DNA of 64,000 bases from contig NZ_CP017147.1 in NCBI RefSeq assembly GCF_001741865.1, positions 5,013,001-5,077,000 of the forward strand. The letters are read 5' to 3'. The notes beneath the pieces are model-generated. The model was not told where the DNA came from. It saw nothing but the letters and a program-made list of their open reading frames with translations, and did no database searches. Source of the stretch: Bosea vaviloviae. GTDB lineage: Bacteria > Pseudomonadota > Alphaproteobacteria > Rhizobiales > Beijerinckiaceae. A program made the position numbers and the translations under genes. Positions 17,887 to 29,808 of this stretch are shown here, one piece after another. How positions within the stretch are numbered: the stretch's first letter is position 1; every line of letters begins with the position of its first letter.

Positions 17887-18453
17887 TCACTGCCGGAACG
17901 GGAAGTTGAAGTGCTTGAGCAAGGCGCGTGCCTCGTCGTCCGACTTCGCAGTCGTGCAGACGATCACGTCCATACCCCACACGGCGTCGACCTTGTCGTA
18001 GTTGATCTCAGGAAACACGATGTGCTCCTTGATCCCGAGCGCGAAATTGCCGCGCCCGTCGAACGACTTGGGGTTGAGGCCCCGGAAGTCGCGGACACGA
18101 GGCAAGGCGATGGTGACGAGCCGGTCAACGAACTCGAACATCTTGGTCTTGCGCAGCGTGACCTTACAGCCGACCGCCATATTCTCGCGCAGCTTGAAGC
18201 CGGCGATGGCGAGGCGGGACTTGGTGATGACCGGCCGCTGGCCGGCAATGAGGGCGAGATCGCCGGCGGCGTTGTCGACCTTCTTGCGGTCGGCCGTCGC
18301 TTCACCGACACCCATGTTGATGACGACCTTCTCGATGGTCGGCACTTCCATGGCATTCTTGTAGCCGAACTCGGCGATCATCGCCGGACGGACCACGTCC
18401 TCATAATGCTGCTTCATACGCGGCGTGAGAGCCGCCTGCTGATTCTCAGCCAT
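17887..18453 (-). CDS. rplE: 50S ribosomal protein L5
   Basis: A 188-residue L5 that binds 5S rRNA and the P-site tRNA elbow. Recognisable stretches are [35 protein letters not shown] and the C-terminal [20 protein letters not shown]. The start overlaps the end of rplX by eight bases, so translation is probably coupled. Confidence 0.97.
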   Translation of the reverse strand: MAENQQAALTPRMKQHYEDVVRPAMIAEFGYKNAMEVPTIEKVVINMGVGEATADRKKVDNAAGDLALIAGQRPVITKSRLAIAGFKLRENMAVGCKVTLRKTKMFEFVDRLVTIALPRVRDFRGLNPKSFDGRGNFALGIKEHIVFPEINYDKVDAVWGMDVIVCTTAKSDDEARALLKHFNFPFRQ

Positions 18454-18763
18454 CGATCAGATCCCCCGAACGCTTGGCGAAACGGACCTTGCGACCGTCG
18501 TCCAGAACTTTGAAACCGACGCGAGTCGGCTTGCCATCCTTGGGATCGGCCACGGCGAGGTTCGACAGGTCGATGGTGGCTTCCTTGGAGATGATGCCGC
18601 CTTCCGACTGGGCAGAAGCCTTGGTGTGCTTCTTGACCATCATGACGCCACGCACCACGGCGCGGGCATCCTTCGGGATAACCTGGAGCACTTCACCGGC
18701 CTTGCCCTTGTCACGGCCGGCCAGCACGACGACCTTGTCGCCCTTCTTGATCTTCGCAGCCAT
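18446..18763 (-). CDS. rplX: 50S ribosomal protein L24
   Basis: A 105-residue L24 (KOW fold), starting [20 protein letters not shown]; it initiates 50S assembly and lines the tunnel exit. The start ATG shares one base with the rplN stop (TAATG). A much longer open frame continues upstream over rplN but is clearly out of register with any L24 homolog. Confidence 0.96.
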   Translation of the reverse strand: MAAKIKKGDKVVVLAGRDKGKAGEVLQVIPKDARAVVRGVMMVKKHTKASAQSEGGIISKEATIDLSNLAVADPKDGKPTRVGFKVLDDGRKVRFAKRSGDLIDG

Positions 18764-19131
18764 TACAGCACCTCTGGCGCAAGCGAGATGATCTTCATGT
18801 GGTTCTTGGCGCGAAGTTCGCGCGGAACCGGTCCGAAGATACGAGTGCCGACAGGCTCCTTCTGGTTGTTGATCAGAACGGCCGCATTGCGGTCGAACCG
18901 AATCACCGAACCATCGGCGCGCTTGACGTCCTTGGCGGTGCGAACGACGACCGCCTTCATGACGTCGCCCTTCTTCACGCGGCCGCGGGGAATGGCTTCC
19001 TTGATCGAAACGACAATGATGTCGCCAACGCGGGCGTAACGCCGCTTCGACCCGCCGAGAACCTTGATGCACATCACACGACGGGCGCCGGAGTTATCCG
19101 CGACCTCGAGATTCGTCTGCACCTGGATCAT
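18763..19131 (-). CDS. rplN: 50S ribosomal protein L14
   Basis: A 122-residue L14 ([20 protein letters not shown]), a subunit-interface protein that forms bridge B8 with 16S rRNA. Length is exactly canonical. It is separated from rpsQ by 106 bp and overlaps the rplX start by one base. Confidence 0.98.
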   Translation of the reverse strand: MIQVQTNLEVADNSGARRVMCIKVLGGSKRRYARVGDIIVVSIKEAIPRGRVKKGDVMKAVVVRTAKDVKRADGSVIRFDRNAAVLINNQKEPVGTRIFGPVPRELRAKNHMKIISLAPEVL

Positions 19132-19237
19132 GGCCTTGATCCTTCCATATGCATATCAGCGCGGTTTCCCGGCAGGCATTAGCGCCGCCGGGACTACGAC
19201 TGACGGGGGTCGATCGCCCCCTGGCCTCAAATTTGAC

Positions 19238-19480
19238 TTACGCCTTGGGAGCGTTGTCGAGCACAACCCAGTTTTTCAACTTGGAAATGGGCTTGGACTC
19301 CTCGATCCAGACCTGATCGCCAACCTTCGAGACCTGAGCCTCGTCGTGGGCATGATAGTTTTTCGTGCGGCGAACGGTCTTCTTGAGGAGCGGGTGCGTA
19401 TAGCGCCGCTCGACCTTCACCACAACTGTTTTATTTTGCTTGTCGCTGACGACGACGCCCTGCAGCACGCGCTTCGGCAT
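19238..19480 (-). CDS. rpsQ: 30S ribosomal protein S17
   Basis: An 80-residue S17 ([20 protein letters not shown] ... [17 protein letters not shown]), an OB-fold protein that stabilises the 16S 5' domain. Ribosome-binding site GAGGAG. It closes the classical S10 operon segment rplP-rpmC-rpsQ. Confidence 0.97.
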   Translation of the reverse strand: MPKRVLQGVVVSDKQNKTVVVKVERRYTHPLLKKTVRRTKNYHAHDEAQVSKVGDQVWIEESKPISKLKNWVVLDNAPKA

Positions 19481-19492
19481 GTCTCAAACTCC

Positions 19493-19705
19493 TCAGGCGC
19501 TCACTGCGGCGGTCTTGGACCGCTGCAGTGTTTTGATGCGGGCGATATCCTTGCGCACTTCGGTGACCCGAGCGGTATTCTCGAGCTGGCCGGTGGCGCG
19601 TTGGAAACGCAGGTTGAACTGCTCCTTCTTCAGCTTCAGGAGCTCTTCCTGCAGCAGATCCACGCTCATGACCTTCAGGTCGGACAGGCGTTTTGCGGTC
19701 TTCAT
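19493..19705 (-). CDS. rpmC: 50S ribosomal protein L29
   Basis: A 70-residue L29, two helices, with [20 protein letters not shown] and ARIKTLQ; it sits at the tunnel exit where SRP and trigger factor dock. Ribosome-binding site GGGAGG precedes the ATG. 11 bp follow the rplP stop. Confidence 0.96.
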   Translation of the reverse strand: MKTAKRLSDLKVMSVDLLQEELLKLKKEQFNLRFQRATGQLENTARVTEVRKDIARIKTLQRSKTAAVSA

Positions 19706-19716
19706 GTCGTCCTCCC

Positions 19717-20130
19717 TTACTCGGCGATGCGTTGGATGAAGCGGGTCTTGATCGGCAGCTTGGCTGCGCCGAGGCGCATGGCCTCGCGCGCGGTCTCTTC
19801 CGGCACGCCGTCGATCTCGAACATGATCCGGCCCGGCTTGACCTTGGCTGCCCAGAATTCAGGCGCGCCCTTGCCCTTGCCCATGCGGACTTCGGTCGGC
19901 TTCTTCGAAACCGGCACGTCCGGGAAAATTCGGATCCAGACACGGCCGGCGCGCTTCATGGCACGCGTGATCGCGCGGCGAGCCGCCTCGATCTGGCGCG
20001 CGGTGACGCGTTCCGGCATCAGCGCCTTGAGGCCGAACTGGCCGAAATTCAGATCCGTGCCGCCCTTGGCGACGCCGGAAATGCGCCCCTTGAACTGCTT
20101 GCGGAACTTAGTCTTCTTTGGTTGCAACAT
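19717..20130 (-). CDS. rplP: 50S ribosomal protein L16
   Basis: A 137-residue L16 starting [20 protein letters not shown]; it helps organise the A-site side of the 50S and binds the A-tRNA elbow. [20 protein letters not shown] is diagnostic. It has canonical length and follows rpsC after 18 bp. Confidence 0.98.
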   Translation of the reverse strand: MLQPKKTKFRKQFKGRISGVAKGGTDLNFGQFGLKALMPERVTARQIEAARRAITRAMKRAGRVWIRIFPDVPVSKKPTEVRMGKGKGAPEFWAAKVKPGRIMFEIDGVPEETAREAMRLGAAKLPIKTRFIQRIAE

Positions 20131-20148
20131 GGCTCTTCTCGATCAGCC

Positions 20149-20862
20149 TTACGCGGCATGGTCACGACGATGGCCACCGCCGGAACGGCTGCTGCCTTCA
20201 TCTGCCATGCGCTTGTCCTGGGCCATCGGGTCGTGTTCGAGGATCTCGCCCTTGAAGATCCAGACCTTGATGCCGCACGTGCCGTAGGTGGTGAAGGCAG
20301 TCGCCACACCATAATCCACATCGGCGCGCAGCGTGTGCAGCGGCACGCGACCTTCGCGATACCATTCCAGACGCGCGATTTCGGCGCCGCCGAGGCGGCC
20401 CGAGCAGTTGATGCGGATGCCCTCGGCGCCCAGACGCATGGCCGACTGAACGGCCCGCTTCATGGCGCGACGGAACGCGACGCGGCGCTCGAGCTGCTGC
20501 GCGATCGAGTCGGCGACCAGGGTCGCGTCGATCTCGGGCTTGCGCACCTCGACGATGTTGATGGCAACATCGGCCTTGGTGAGCGTCATCACCGTCTTGC
20601 GCAGCTTCTCGATATCGGCGCCCTTCTTGCCGATCACCACGCCCGGACGAGCCGAGTGGATGGTGACGCGGCACTTCTTGTGCGGACGCTCGATGATGAT
20701 CTTGGAGATCGCAGCCTGCTTCAGCAGCTTCATGAGGGCGGCGCGGATCGCCATATCCTCATGCAGAAGCTTGCCGTACTCACCCTTCTGCGCGAACCAG
20801 CGCGAATCCCAGGTGCGGTTGATGCCGAGGCGAAGCCCGATCGGATTGATTTTCTGACCCAT
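20149..20862 (-). CDS. rpsC: 30S ribosomal protein S3
   Basis: A 237-residue S3 with an N-terminal KH domain containing [20 protein letters not shown] and a C-terminal domain with [20 protein letters not shown]. It forms part of the mRNA entry pore and has helicase activity with S4 and S5. Ribosome-binding site GAGGAGAG. Confidence 0.98.
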   Translation of the reverse strand: MGQKINPIGLRLGINRTWDSRWFAQKGEYGKLLHEDMAIRAALMKLLKQAAISKIIIERPHKKCRVTIHSARPGVVIGKKGADIEKLRKTVMTLTKADVAINIVEVRKPEIDATLVADSIAQQLERRVAFRRAMKRAVQSAMRLGAEGIRINCSGRLGGAEIARLEWYREGRVPLHTLRADVDYGVATAFTTYGTCGIKVWIFKGEILEHDPMAQDKRMADEGSSRSGGGHRRDHAA

Positions 20863-20872
20863 CGTTCTCTCC

Positions 20873-21256
20873 TCAGGCCTTGGCCGCCGCGACTTCGCGC
20901 ACCACGATCGTGATGTTGGCGAAGGGCTTCAGGATGCGGGCGCCACGGCCGCGGGCGCGAGCGTGGAAACGCTTCATGACCAGCGCCTTGCCGACGAAGG
21001 CCTGCGCCACGACGAGATCATCGACGTCGAGATCATGGTTGTTCTCAGCGTTGGCGATCGCGCTCTGAAGGCACTTGCGCACGTCCAGCGAAATCCGCTT
21101 GCGCGAGAATTCGAGGTCGGCGAGCGCAGTCGAGACCTTCTTGCCACGGATCAGCTGGGCGAGGAGGTTGAGCTTCTGCGGGCTGACGCGAAGGTTGCGA
21201 GCAATCGCAACGGCTTCGTTGTCAGGCAGCGCACGGGGGAAGGATGCTTTTCCCAT
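20873..21256 (-). CDS. rplV: 50S ribosomal protein L22
   Basis: A 127-residue L22. The conserved beta-hairpin region ([19 protein letters not shown]) extends into the exit tunnel near the macrolide site; no obvious resistance insertion or deletion is visible. It starts three bases after rpsS. Confidence 0.97.
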   Translation of the reverse strand: MGKASFPRALPDNEAVAIARNLRVSPQKLNLLAQLIRGKKVSTALADLEFSRKRISLDVRKCLQSAIANAENNHDLDVDDLVVAQAFVGKALVMKRFHARARGRGARILKPFANITIVVREVAAAKA

Positions 21257-21259
21257 GGC

Positions 21260-21538
21260 TTACTTCCTCTTCGCCTTCTTGTCGGCGGCGTGGCCGTGGA
21301 AGGTGCGCGTCGGCGAGAACTCGCCGAACTTATGGCCCACCATCTCCTCGGACACGGACACCGGCACATGCTTGTGGCCGTTGTAGACGCCGAACGTCAG
21401 ACCGACGAACTGCGGAAGGATCGTGGAGCGACGGCTCCAAATCTTGATGACCTCAGACCGAGCCGCCGAACGGGCAACCTCGGCCTTTTTCAGAAGGTAT
21501 CCGTCGACAAACGGACCTTTCCAAAGCGAACGCGCCAT
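21260..21538 (-). CDS. rpsS: 30S ribosomal protein S19
   Basis: A 92-residue S19 ([20 protein letters not shown] ... [16 protein letters not shown]), a 30S-head protein that pairs with S13. Exactly canonical length, eight bases after rplB. Confidence 0.98.
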   Translation of the reverse strand: MARSLWKGPFVDGYLLKKAEVARSAARSEVIKIWSRRSTILPQFVGLTFGVYNGHKHVPVSVSEEMVGHKFGEFSPTRTFHGHAADKKAKRK

Positions 21539-21546
21539 GACGGACC

Positions 21547-22389
21547 TCAGTTCTTCTTCTTGCGGGCGTGACGGCTCGACACGATGAACGTATCGGTCCG
21601 CTTGTTCGAGCGGGTCTTCTTACCCTTGGTCGGCTTGCCCCAGGGGGTAACCGGGTGACGACCACCGGAGGTGCGGCCTTCGCCGCCGCCATGGGGATGG
21701 TCGACAGGGTTCATCGAGACGCCGCGGTTATGCGGACGACGACCGAGCCAGCGCGAACGCCCTGCCTTGCCGTCATTCCGGTTCATGTGGTCGGGGTTGG
21801 AAACCGCGCCCACAGTCGCATAGCACAGGCCGCTGATCAGGCGCTGCTCGCCCGAGTTCAGACGGACGATGACATAGCCCTGGTCGCGGCCGACGATCTG
21901 GGCGTAGTTGCCCGCAGACCGCGCCAGCGCCCCGCCCTTGCCGATCTTGAGCTCGACATTGTGGACGATGGTGCCGATCGGCAGCGTGCCCATCGGGGCG
22001 GCGTTGCCAGGCTTGACATCGACCGACGGGCCCGAGATCACGCTGTCGCCGACGGCGAGGCGCTGCGGGGCCAGGATATAGGCCTGCTCGCCGTCGCTGT
22101 ACTTGATCAGCGCGATGAAGGCGGTGCGGTTGGGATCGTATTCGATCCGTTCCACCACGGCCGGAATGCCATCCTTGCCACGACGCTTGAAGTCGATCAG
22201 GCGCAGCGTGCGCTTGTGACCGCCGCCGCGGAAGCGGACGGTGATGCGGCCGAGATTGTTGCGGCCGCCCGAGGACGACTTGCCCTCGGTCAGCACCTTG
22301 AGCGGCTTGCCCTTATAGAGCTCGCTGCGGTCGACGATCACGAGCTGGCGAAGGCTCGGCGTGGTCGGCTTGAAACTCTTCAAAGCCAT
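21547..22389 (-). CDS. rplB: 50S ribosomal protein L2
   Basis: A 280-residue L2, starting [20 protein letters not shown]. The C-terminal region contains [16 protein letters not shown], with the conserved His needed for peptidyl transferase activity and subunit joining. Ribosome-binding site GGGAGG. It follows rplW by 16 bp. Confidence 0.98.
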   Translation of the reverse strand: MALKSFKPTTPSLRQLVIVDRSELYKGKPLKVLTEGKSSSGGRNNLGRITVRFRGGGHKRTLRLIDFKRRGKDGIPAVVERIEYDPNRTAFIALIKYSDGEQAYILAPQRLAVGDSVISGPSVDVKPGNAAPMGTLPIGTIVHNVELKIGKGGALARSAGNYAQIVGRDQGYVIVRLNSGEQRLISGLCYATVGAVSNPDHMNRNDGKAGRSRWLGRRPHNRGVSMNPVDHPHGGGEGRTSGGRHPVTPWGKPTKGKKTRSNKRTDTFIVSSRHARKKKN

Positions 22390-22405
22390 GATGCAGATCC
22401 TCCCT

Positions 22406-22717
22406 TCACAGACCCGTGGTCACGTCGATGGAATGACCATCTTCGAGCGTCACGATTGCCTTCTTGACGTCCGAACGCTGGCCGAGGCGGCCACGGAAGA
22501 CCTTCATCTTCCCTTCGGTGACGAGCGTGTTGACGCTCTTCACCTTGACGTCGAACAGCTTTTCGATCGCGGCCTTGATCTGCGGCTTGGTCGCAGTCTT
22601 GGAGACCTCGAAGACGACTTTGTTATGCTCGGAGAGCATCGTCGCCTTCTCGGTGATCACCGGGCTACGAATGACGTCGTAGTGGCGCGGATCCAGATTC
22701 TTTGCAGCCTGGCTCAT
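22406..22717 (-). CDS. rplW: 50S ribosomal protein L23
   Basis: A 103-residue L23 ([20 protein letters not shown]), the main docking site for trigger factor and SRP at the tunnel exit; the conserved Glu of VITEK is present. The start overlaps the rplD stop (ATGA), so it is translationally coupled. Confidence 0.97.
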   Translation of the reverse strand: MSQAAKNLDPRHYDVIRSPVITEKATMLSEHNKVVFEVSKTATKPQIKAAIEKLFDVKVKSVNTLVTEGKMKVFRGRLGQRSDVKKAIVTLEDGHSIDVTTGL

Positions 22718-23334
22718 TTGAAGCGCGCCTCCAGCGCATCGACAGCCGCGCGAGTCAAGACGAGCTTGTCGCGACGCAGGATGTCATAAACGTTGATGCC
22801 CTGGATCGGCAGGACGTCGACATTCGGGATCGAACGCGCGGCCAGGCCGAAGTTCACGTCGATCTCGGCGCCGCCGATCACCAGCACGCTGGACAGGTCC
22901 AGCTTGCTGAAGTGGCCGAGCAGCAGCTTGGTCTTGGGCTCGGAGAGCTTCACATCATCGATGATGATGATCTCGGAACCCTTGGCCTTGGCCGAGAGCG
23001 CATGACGAAGAGCCAGAGCGCGGACCTTCTTGGGCAGATCATGCGCATGGTCGCGCACGATCGGGCCGAAGGCCTTGCCGCCGCCGCGGAACTGCGGAGC
23101 GGAAGCTGCGCCGTGGCGAGCGCCGCCGGTGCCCTTCTGCTTGTAGATCTTCTTGCGGGTGCGATCGACTTCCGAGCGGCCCTTGGACTTGTGCGTCCCG
23201 GCGCGGCGCTTGGCGAGCTGATAGCGCACCATGCGGGCCAGGATGTCGGCGCGCGGCTCAAGGCCGAAGATCGCATCCGACAATTCGACGGAGCCGGCAG
23301 AGCCGCCCTCGAGGGTGGTGATATCGAGCTTCAT
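22714..23334 (-). CDS. rplD: 50S ribosomal protein L4
   Basis: A 206-residue L4, with the tunnel-lining loop including [21 protein letters not shown]4 autoregulates the S10 operon in E. coli, but its leader target was not recognised here. Start: ATG at 23332-23334, sharing one base with the rplC stop; a GTG immediately upstream would add one residue. Confidence 0.96.
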   Translation of the reverse strand: MKLDITTLEGGSAGSVELSDAIFGLEPRADILARMVRYQLAKRRAGTHKSKGRSEVDRTRKKIYKQKGTGGARHGAASAPQFRGGGKAFGPIVRDHAHDLPKKVRALALRHALSAKAKGSEIIIIDDVKLSEPKTKLLLGHFSKLDLSSVLVIGGAEIDVNFGLAARSIPNVDVLPIQGINVYDILRRDKLVLTRAAVDALEARFK

Positions 23335-24059
23335 CACGCGTTCTCCTCAACGGTCTCGGTCGCGGGAGCCTGCGTTTCGCCGCCGGCAACCTTGAACTTG
23401 CCCGGCAGGGGCGCATCCTTGGGCAGCGCGCGCTTGACGGCGTCGCGGACGTGGATCCAGCCACCGGCATGACCGGGAACCGCACCTTCGACCAGGATCA
23501 GGCCGCGCTCGACATCCGTCTGGACGACGCGCAGGTTCTGCGTGGTGACGCGCTCGGCGCCGAGATGGCCCGGCATCTTCTTGTTCTTGAAGGTCTTGCC
23601 CGGGTCCTGACGGCCACCGGTCGAACCGATCGAGCGATGCGAGACCGAAACACCGTGCGTGGCGCGAAGGCCGCCGAAGTTCCAGCGCTTCATGCCGCCG
23701 GCGAAGCCCTTGCCGATGGTCGTGCCGCTGACGTCAACGAACTGGCCGACGACGAAGTGGTCAGCCGTCAGCTCGGCGCCGACCGGGATCAACGCGTCGT
23801 CGCTGACGCGGAACTCGACGATCTTGCGCTTGGGCTCGACCTTGGCGACGGCGAAATGCCCGCGCTCAGCCTTCGAGACGTTCTTGACCTTGGCCAAGCC
23901 CGACCCGAGCTGAACGGCGACATAGCCGTTCTTCTCAACCGTACGATGCGCGACAACCTGGCAGTTATCGAGCTTCAGCACGGTGACCGGGATATGTTCG
24001 CCGGCATCCGTGAAGATGCGGGTCATCCCGACTTTCTGTGCAATCACACCGGAACGCAT
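23334..24059 (-). CDS. rplC: 50S ribosomal protein L3
   Basis: A 241-residue L3 beginning [20 protein letters not shown], with the W-loop region [20 protein letters not shown] near the peptidyl transferase centre. The acidic, Ala/Glu-rich C-terminal extension (about 25 residues) is common in alphaproteobacteria. 125 bp separate it from rpsJ. Confidence 0.97.
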   Translation of the reverse strand: MRSGVIAQKVGMTRIFTDAGEHIPVTVLKLDNCQVVAHRTVEKNGYVAVQLGSGLAKVKNVSKAERGHFAVAKVEPKRKIVEFRVSDDALIPVGAELTADHFVVGQFVDVSGTTIGKGFAGGMKRWNFGGLRATHGVSVSHRSIGSTGGRQDPGKTFKNKKMPGHLGAERVTTQNLRVVQTDVERGLILVEGAVPGHAGGWIHVRDAVKRALPKDAPLPGKFKVAGGETQAPATETVEENA

Positions 24060-24184
24060 CGGTGCATACCTTCCCTTGGGGTCATGTTCATCCTGCCAAA
24101 ACGCAGGAGACAGAGGACCCGGCTAAAAATCAGAACATGGCCGGACGACGGGAATATCGGATCGTCGTCTGGACCATGGTCAAC

Positions 24185-24493
24185 TTACAACTTGATTTCG
24201 ACGTCGACGCCGGCGGCGAGATCAAGCTTCATCAGGGCGTCAACCGTCTGAGGGGTCGGGTCGACGATATCGAGAACCCGCTTGTGGGTCCGCATCTCAA
24301 ACTGCTCGCGCGACTTCTTGTCGATGTGCGGCGAGCGGTTGACCGTGAACTTCTCGATGAGCGTGGGCAGCGGGATGGGCCCGCGGACCTGGGCGCCCGT
24401 CCTCTTGGCCGTCGACACGATCTCGCGCGTCGAAGCGTCGAGAATGCGGTGATCGAACGCCTTGAGGCGGATCCGGATGTTCTGACCGTTCAT
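24185..24493 (-). CDS. rpsJ: 30S ribosomal protein S10 (NusE)
   Basis: A 102-residue S10 ([20 protein letters not shown]), component of the 30S head and, as NusE, partner of NusB/NusG in transcription-translation coupling. It is the first gene of the S10 operon. A terminator-like hairpin lies between it and tuf1, so a promoter for S10 may lie in or near 24494-24520, though none was clearly read. Confidence 0.97.
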   Translation of the reverse strand: MNGQNIRIRLKAFDHRILDASTREIVSTAKRTGAQVRGPIPLPTLIEKFTVNRSPHIDKKSREQFEMRTHKRVLDIVDPTPQTVDALMKLDLAAGVDVEIKL

Positions 24494-24520
24494 GGTCTTG
24501 TGTTCTCCGTGACGTGAAAA

Positions 24521-24546
24521 GGCAAAGGCCCGGTAGGGCCTTCGCC
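24521..24546 (-). terminator. Terminator after tuf1
   Basis: On the minus strand GGCGAAGGCCC, loop TACC, GGGCCTTTGCC, then TTTTC. It lies 15 bases after the tuf1 stop and should end most str-operon transcription before rpsJ. Confidence 0.7.
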
Positions 24547-24560
24547 CTCACGAAAACGCG

Positions 24561-25751
<1,191 letters not shown>

Positions 25752-25805
25752 CGTAGCCTCCGTCCGTCAGGTCGTTTTCAATGTTCAGCGAATAGTTTTG
25801 TCGGT

Positions 25806-27881
25806 TCAGGCGTACTTGGCCTGGACCTCGGCGGCGACCGCCGAAGGCACTTGCTCGTAGTGGTCGAACTGCATCGTGTAGTTGGCGCGTCCCTGGCTGA
25901 ACGAGCGCAACTGGTTGACGTAGCCGAACATGTTGGCGAGCGGGACCATCGCATTCACGACGACCGCATTGCCGCGCATATCCTGGCCCTGGATCTGGCC
26001 ACGACGCGAGTTCAGATCGCCGATGACCGAACCGGTATAGTCTTCCGGGGTCACCACTTCGACCTTCATGATCGGCTCGAGCAGCACGGAGCCGCCCTTC
26101 TGCAGACCTTCGCGCAAAGCGGCGCGCGAGGCGATTTCGAAGGCGAGCGCCGAGGAGTCGACCTCGTGGAACGCGCCGTCGATCAGCGTGACCTTGACGT
26201 CGACGACCGGGAAGCCGGCGATCACGCCGGAGCCGATGACCGAGTTCAGGCCCTTTTCGACGCCGGGGATGTATTCCTTCGGAACCGTTCCGCCGACGAC
26301 CTTCGACTCGAACTCGAAGCCCTTGCCGGTCTCGTTCGGTTCGATCACCAGCTTGACGCGGGCGAACTGGCCGGTACCGCCGGTCTGCTTCTTGTGGGTG
26401 TAGTCGATCTCGGCCTTCTTGGTGATCGTCTCGCGATAGGCCACCTGGGGGGCGCCGATATTGGCGTCCACCTTGTAGGTCCGGCGCAGGATGTCGACCT
26501 TGATGTCGAGATGCAGCTCGCCCATGCCCTTGAGAATGGTCTGGCCGCTCTCCTGGTCGGTCGAAACCCGGAACGAGGGATCCTCGTTGGCAAGCTTCGC
26601 CAGAGCCAGGCCAAGCTTCTCCTGGTCGGCCTTGGACTTCGGCTCGATCGCGATCGTGATGACCGGCTCGGGGAATTCCATACGCTCCAGGATGACAGCC
26701 TTGACGGGGTCGCACAGCGTGTCGCCGGTGCGGACGTCCTTGAGGCCGGCCAAGGCGACGATGTCGCCGGCGAAAGCCTCCTTGATGTCTTCACGGTTGT
26801 TCGCGTGCATCAGCAGCATGCGGCCGACACGCTCTTTCTTGTCGCGGGTCGAGTTGATGACGCCCGCGCCGGTCTCGACCTTGCCCGAATAGACGCGGCA
26901 GAAGGTGATGGTGCCGACAAAGGGGTCGTCCATGATCTTGAAGGCGAGCATGGAGAAGGGATCCTCGTCCGTCGGGTGACGAACGGTCTCTTCCTCGGTC
27001 TTGAAGTCGATGCCCTTGATCTCGCCACGATCGACCGGCGAGGGCAGGAAGTCGACGACCGCGTCGAGCAGGGGCTGGACGCCCTTGTTCTTGAAGGCCG
27101 AACCGCAGAGCACGGGATGGAAGGCGCGACGCTGGACCGCGGTGCGGATCAGCTTACGCAGCGTCTCGGCGTCGGGCTCGGTGCCTTCAAGATAAGCTTC
27201 CATCGCCACATCGTCCATGTCGACGGCGGCTTCGACGAGCTTGTTGCGATACTCGGCGGCCTTGTCGGCGAGATCAGCGGGGATCTCCTTCTCTTCGAAG
27301 GACGCGCCCAGCGCTTCGCCGTTCCAGACGATCGCCTTCATCTTGATCAGGTCGACGACGCCGACGAAATCCGACTCGGCACCGATCGGGATCTGCAGGC
27401 ACACGGGCTTGCCGGCGACGCGATCGATGATGTCCTGGACGCAGCGATAGAAATCGGCGCCGGTCTTGTCCATCTTGTTGACGAACACGATGCGCGGCAC
27501 GTCGTATTTGTCGGCCTGGCGCCAGACGGTCTCGGTCTGGGGCTCGACGCCCTGGTTGCCGTCGAGCACGCAGACGGCACCGTCGAGCACGCGCAGCGAA
27601 CGCTCGACTTCAATGGTGAAGTCGACGTGGCCGGGGGTGTCGATGATGTTCAGGCGATGGTCGCGCCACAGACAGGTGGTCGCAGCCGAGGTGATCGTGA
27701 TGCCACGCTCCTGCTCCTGCTCCATCCAGTCCATGGTGGCGGCGCCGTCATGGACTTCGCCGATCTTGTGCGACTTGCCGGTATAATACAGCACGCGCTC
27801 GGTCGTCGTCGTCTTGCCGGCGTCGATATGCGCCATGATGCCGAAATTGCGGTATCGGTCGATGGGATGAGTGCGTGCCAT
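25806..27881 (-). CDS. fusA: Elongation factor G
   Basis: A 691-residue translocation GTPase. G1 is AHIDAGKTT near residue 18, G3 [10 protein letters not shown]4 NKMD. Domains II-V follow to the C-terminal [20 protein letters not shown]. Length is canonical. It lies in the str operon, 34 bp after rpsG and 54 bp before tuf1. No second fusA is present in the window. Confidence 0.98.
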   Translation of the reverse strand: MARTHPIDRYRNFGIMAHIDAGKTTTTERVLYYTGKSHKIGEVHDGAATMDWMEQEQERGITITSAATTCLWRDHRLNIIDTPGHVDFTIEVERSLRVLDGAVCVLDGNQGVEPQTETVWRQADKYDVPRIVFVNKMDKTGADFYRCVQDIIDRVAGKPVCLQIPIGAESDFVGVVDLIKMKAIVWNGEALGASFEEKEIPADLADKAAEYRNKLVEAAVDMDDVAMEAYLEGTEPDAETLRKLIRTAVQRRAFHPVLCGSAFKNKGVQPLLDAVVDFLPSPVDRGEIKGIDFKTEEETVRHPTDEDPFSMLAFKIMDDPFVGTITFCRVYSGKVETGAGVINSTRDKKERVGRMLLMHANNREDIKEAFAGDIVALAGLKDVRTGDTLCDPVKAVILERMEFPEPVITIAIEPKSKADQEKLGLALAKLANEDPSFRVSTDQESGQTILKGMGELHLDIKVDILRRTYKVDANIGAPQVAYRETITKKAEIDYTHKKQTGGTGQFARVKLVIEPNETGKGFEFESKVVGGTVPKEYIPGVEKGLNSVIGSGVIAGFPVVDVKVTLIDGAFHEVDSSALAFEIASRAALREGLQKGGSVLLEPIMKVEVVTPEDYTGSVIGDLNSRRGQIQGQDMRGNAVVVNAMVPLANMFGYVNQLRSFSQGRANYTMQFDHYEQVPSAVAAEVQAKYA

Positions 27882-27915
27882 AGGAGCGCTCTGTCTTTCT
27901 CAGTCTGACGAACGG

Positions 27916-28386
27916 TTACCAGCGATAATGCGAGAAGGCGCGGTTGGCTTCCGCCATCCGGTGCGTGTCTTCACGCTTCTTCACGGCATTTCCGCGGTTG
28001 TTGGCGGCATCCATCAGCTCCGAAGAGAGCCGCTCGACCATCGTCTTGTCGTTGCGGCCGCGAGCAGCCGTGATCAGCCAGCGGATCGCCAGCGCCTGAC
28101 GGCGCTCGGTGCGAACCTCGACCGGAACCTGGTAGGTGGCGCCGCCGACGCGACGCGAACGGACTTCGATCGCCGGGGCGACATTCTCGAGCGCGGTCTT
28201 GAAGACGGCGAGCGGGTCGCTCTTCAGCTTGCCCTCAATGATCTCGAAGGCGCCGTAGACGATCCGCTCGGCGGTCGACTTCTTGCCTTCGTACATCACC
28301 GAATTCATGAACTTCGTCACGATGATATCGTGGAACTTCGGATCGGGAATGATCTCACGCTTTTCAGCGCTATGGCGGCGGGACAT
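27916..28386 (-). CDS. rpsG: 30S ribosomal protein S7
   Basis: A 156-residue S7, the nucleator of the 30S head and E-site neighbour; in E. coli it represses the str operon. It has the C-terminal helix ... [11 protein letters not shown] and the core [20 protein letters not shown]. Ribosome-binding site GGAG; 72 bp after rpsL. Confidence 0.98.
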   Translation of the reverse strand: MSRRHSAEKREIIPDPKFHDIIVTKFMNSVMYEGKKSTAERIVYGAFEIIEGKLKSDPLAVFKTALENVAPAIEVRSRRVGGATYQVPVEVRTERRQALAIRWLITAARGRNDKTMVERLSSELMDAANNRGNAVKKREDTHRMAEANRAFSHYRW

Positions 28387-28458
28387 CGTCTAGTCTCCGG
28401 TCAAATCTCAAAAGCTGCGAACAGGCTGGGGCTCATCGCCCCGCCAGTCTGGCAGAAC

Positions 28459-28830
28459 TCACTTCGGACGCTTGGCGCCGTACTTCGAACGGCGCTGCTT
28501 ACGGTTCTTCACGCCCTGCGTGTCGAGCACACCGCGAAGGATGTGATAACGCACGCCGGGCAAGTCCTTGACGCGGCCGCCGCGGATCATGACGACCGAG
28601 TGCTCCTGGAGGTTGTGACCCTCACCAGGAATATAGCCGATCACTTCGAAGCCGTTGGTCAGGCGCACCTTGGCGACCTTACGCAACGCGGAGTTCGGCT
28701 TCTTCGGCGTCGTCGTATAAACGCGCGTGCAGACGCCGCGCTTCTGCGGGCAGGATTCAAGCGCCGGAGCGGTGTTGCGCGCCTTGACGGGCGAACGCGG
28801 CTTGCGAATGAGCTGGCTGATTGTCGGCAT
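28459..28830 (-). CDS. rpsL: 30S ribosomal protein S12
   Basis: A 123-residue S12 starting [20 protein letters not shown] after GAGAGG. A longer frame upstream is rejected because it adds 48 unrelated residues to a universally ~123-residue protein. The decoding-centre loops are wild type ([11 protein letters not shown] and [13 protein letters not shown]), so no streptomycin-resistance substitution is seen. It is the first gene of the str operon. Confidence 0.97.
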   Translation of the reverse strand: MPTISQLIRKPRSPVKARNTAPALESCPQKRGVCTRVYTTTPKKPNSALRKVAKVRLTNGFEVIGYIPGEGHNLQEHSVVMIRGGRVKDLPGVRYHILRGVLDTQGVKNRKQRRSKYGAKRPK

Positions 28831-29268
28831 TCTGGCCTCTCGCTCCACTGAGCGTTTGGAAATCTCTAAATCGACGGCCCAGATCAAGCGAAGCCACGGC
28901 ACAAACGAAACTGCGCCATCGGTTCCCGGCAGGGAAACCTCAGGCGCATTCGCCAGCAGAGGAACACGGATCACTCCGCATTCATGCTTCTCACCATGTC
29001 GTCAATCGACGCTGGAATTCCGAAGGCGTTTCGGTCGCGACATTCGCTCGCAACGAGGCAAGCGACAAACGTGTCCGACAACCTTCGACAGTGGCGCGCT
29101 TATGACTCGCAACCCGAGTCGCGTCAACCCCTGAATGGCAAGCGTTTATGCCTCGGCGTGATTGAACCTGAATGAAAGCTGCCGCGACCAACGTGTAACG
29201 CGTGGCGACGTAGCTTCACAGCCCTCTCCTCGCGGGCCATGGTGACGCAGCGAGAGGTTCGTATCGAC
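28831..29268. other. str-operon leader and divergent intergenic region
   Basis: No gene is supported in these ~440 bases between rpsL (minus) and the secreted-protein gene (plus). The stretch contains the candidate str promoter at 29099-29127, leaving a leader of roughly 260 bases upstream of rpsL. Short frames on both strands lack ribosome-binding sites. Confidence 0.6.
29099..29127 (-). promoter_or_regulatory. Candidate sigma-70-type promoter for the str operon
   Basis: On the minus strand, TTGACG (29122-29127) and CATAAG (29099-29104) are separated by 17 bases. The -35 matches the alphaproteobacterial consensus well, the -10 only partly. It points towards rpsL and is needed there because the rpoC terminator and the intron lie on the far side of the plus-strand gene pair. 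Confidence 0.5.
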
Positions 29269-29808
29269 ATGTACATGAGACTGCCTTGTATCGTATTTCT
29301 GCTGCTCATGGACGGCGGCGGCGCGCATGCCACTCCCGTCTGCGACACGATCATCAAAGCGATGCTCGCCGTGGCCGACCAGCCCGGCGTTCGTCAGCGC
29401 ACGCTGCAAGGATCCGCAGGCGCCGAGACGGTGATGACCGAAGCGATCTCACTACGCGAGGCAATGTATGTGCGAGAGTACGGCGACGGCCCGTGGCGCA
29501 CGGTGCCCATGACCAGCGCCCGCAGGCGCGATCTCGCCGAAAGTGCGCTCAAGCAGTTTCCACCCTCGAACTGCAAGGGGCCGACGGCGGACACCCGCCA
29601 CGGCGTTCAGGTCGATCGATACACCTTCACGCAGACCAACCCCTTGAGTCCGGGCGGCACGAGCACATCGGAAGTCTGGATCGGACGCGCAGACGGCCTG
29701 CCGCGCCGCGTCGTCCTCGGCGACGACAGCTATCAGACGATTGAATATGGCGATTACGCCGTGCCGAGCCCCCTAATGCAGCCCCGCCGTAGGAGCGCCC
29801 AGCCATGA
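29269..29808 (+). CDS. Small secreted protein of unknown function
   Basis: A 179-residue exported protein. I choose the ATG at 29269 because GAGAGG lies nine bases upstream and a signal peptide starts at once (MYMRLPCIVFLLLMDGGGAHA). The mature part has two cysteines (VCDT and NCKG) that could pair, and a C-terminal half reminiscent of periplasmic proteins that sense or carry ligands, but I do not recognise the family. Its stop overlaps the start of the OmpA-family gene (ATGA), so the two are co-translated and probably work together in the envelope. Both are on the opposite strand to the surrounding ribosomal cluster. Confidence 0.75.
   Translation: MYMRLPCIVFLLLMDGGGAHATPVCDTIIKAMLAVADQPGVRQRTLQGSAGAETVMTEAISLREAMYVREYGDGPWRTVPMTSARRRDLAESALKQFPPSNCKGPTADTRHGVQVDRYTFTQTNPLSPGGTSTSEVWIGRADGLPRRVVLGDDSYQTIEYGDYAVPSPLMQPRRRSAQP

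Noticed and set aside
28540..28720. Streptomycin-resistance changes in rpsL
   Set aside because: Both critical lysine loops (TPKKPNS and GGRVKDL) are wild type.
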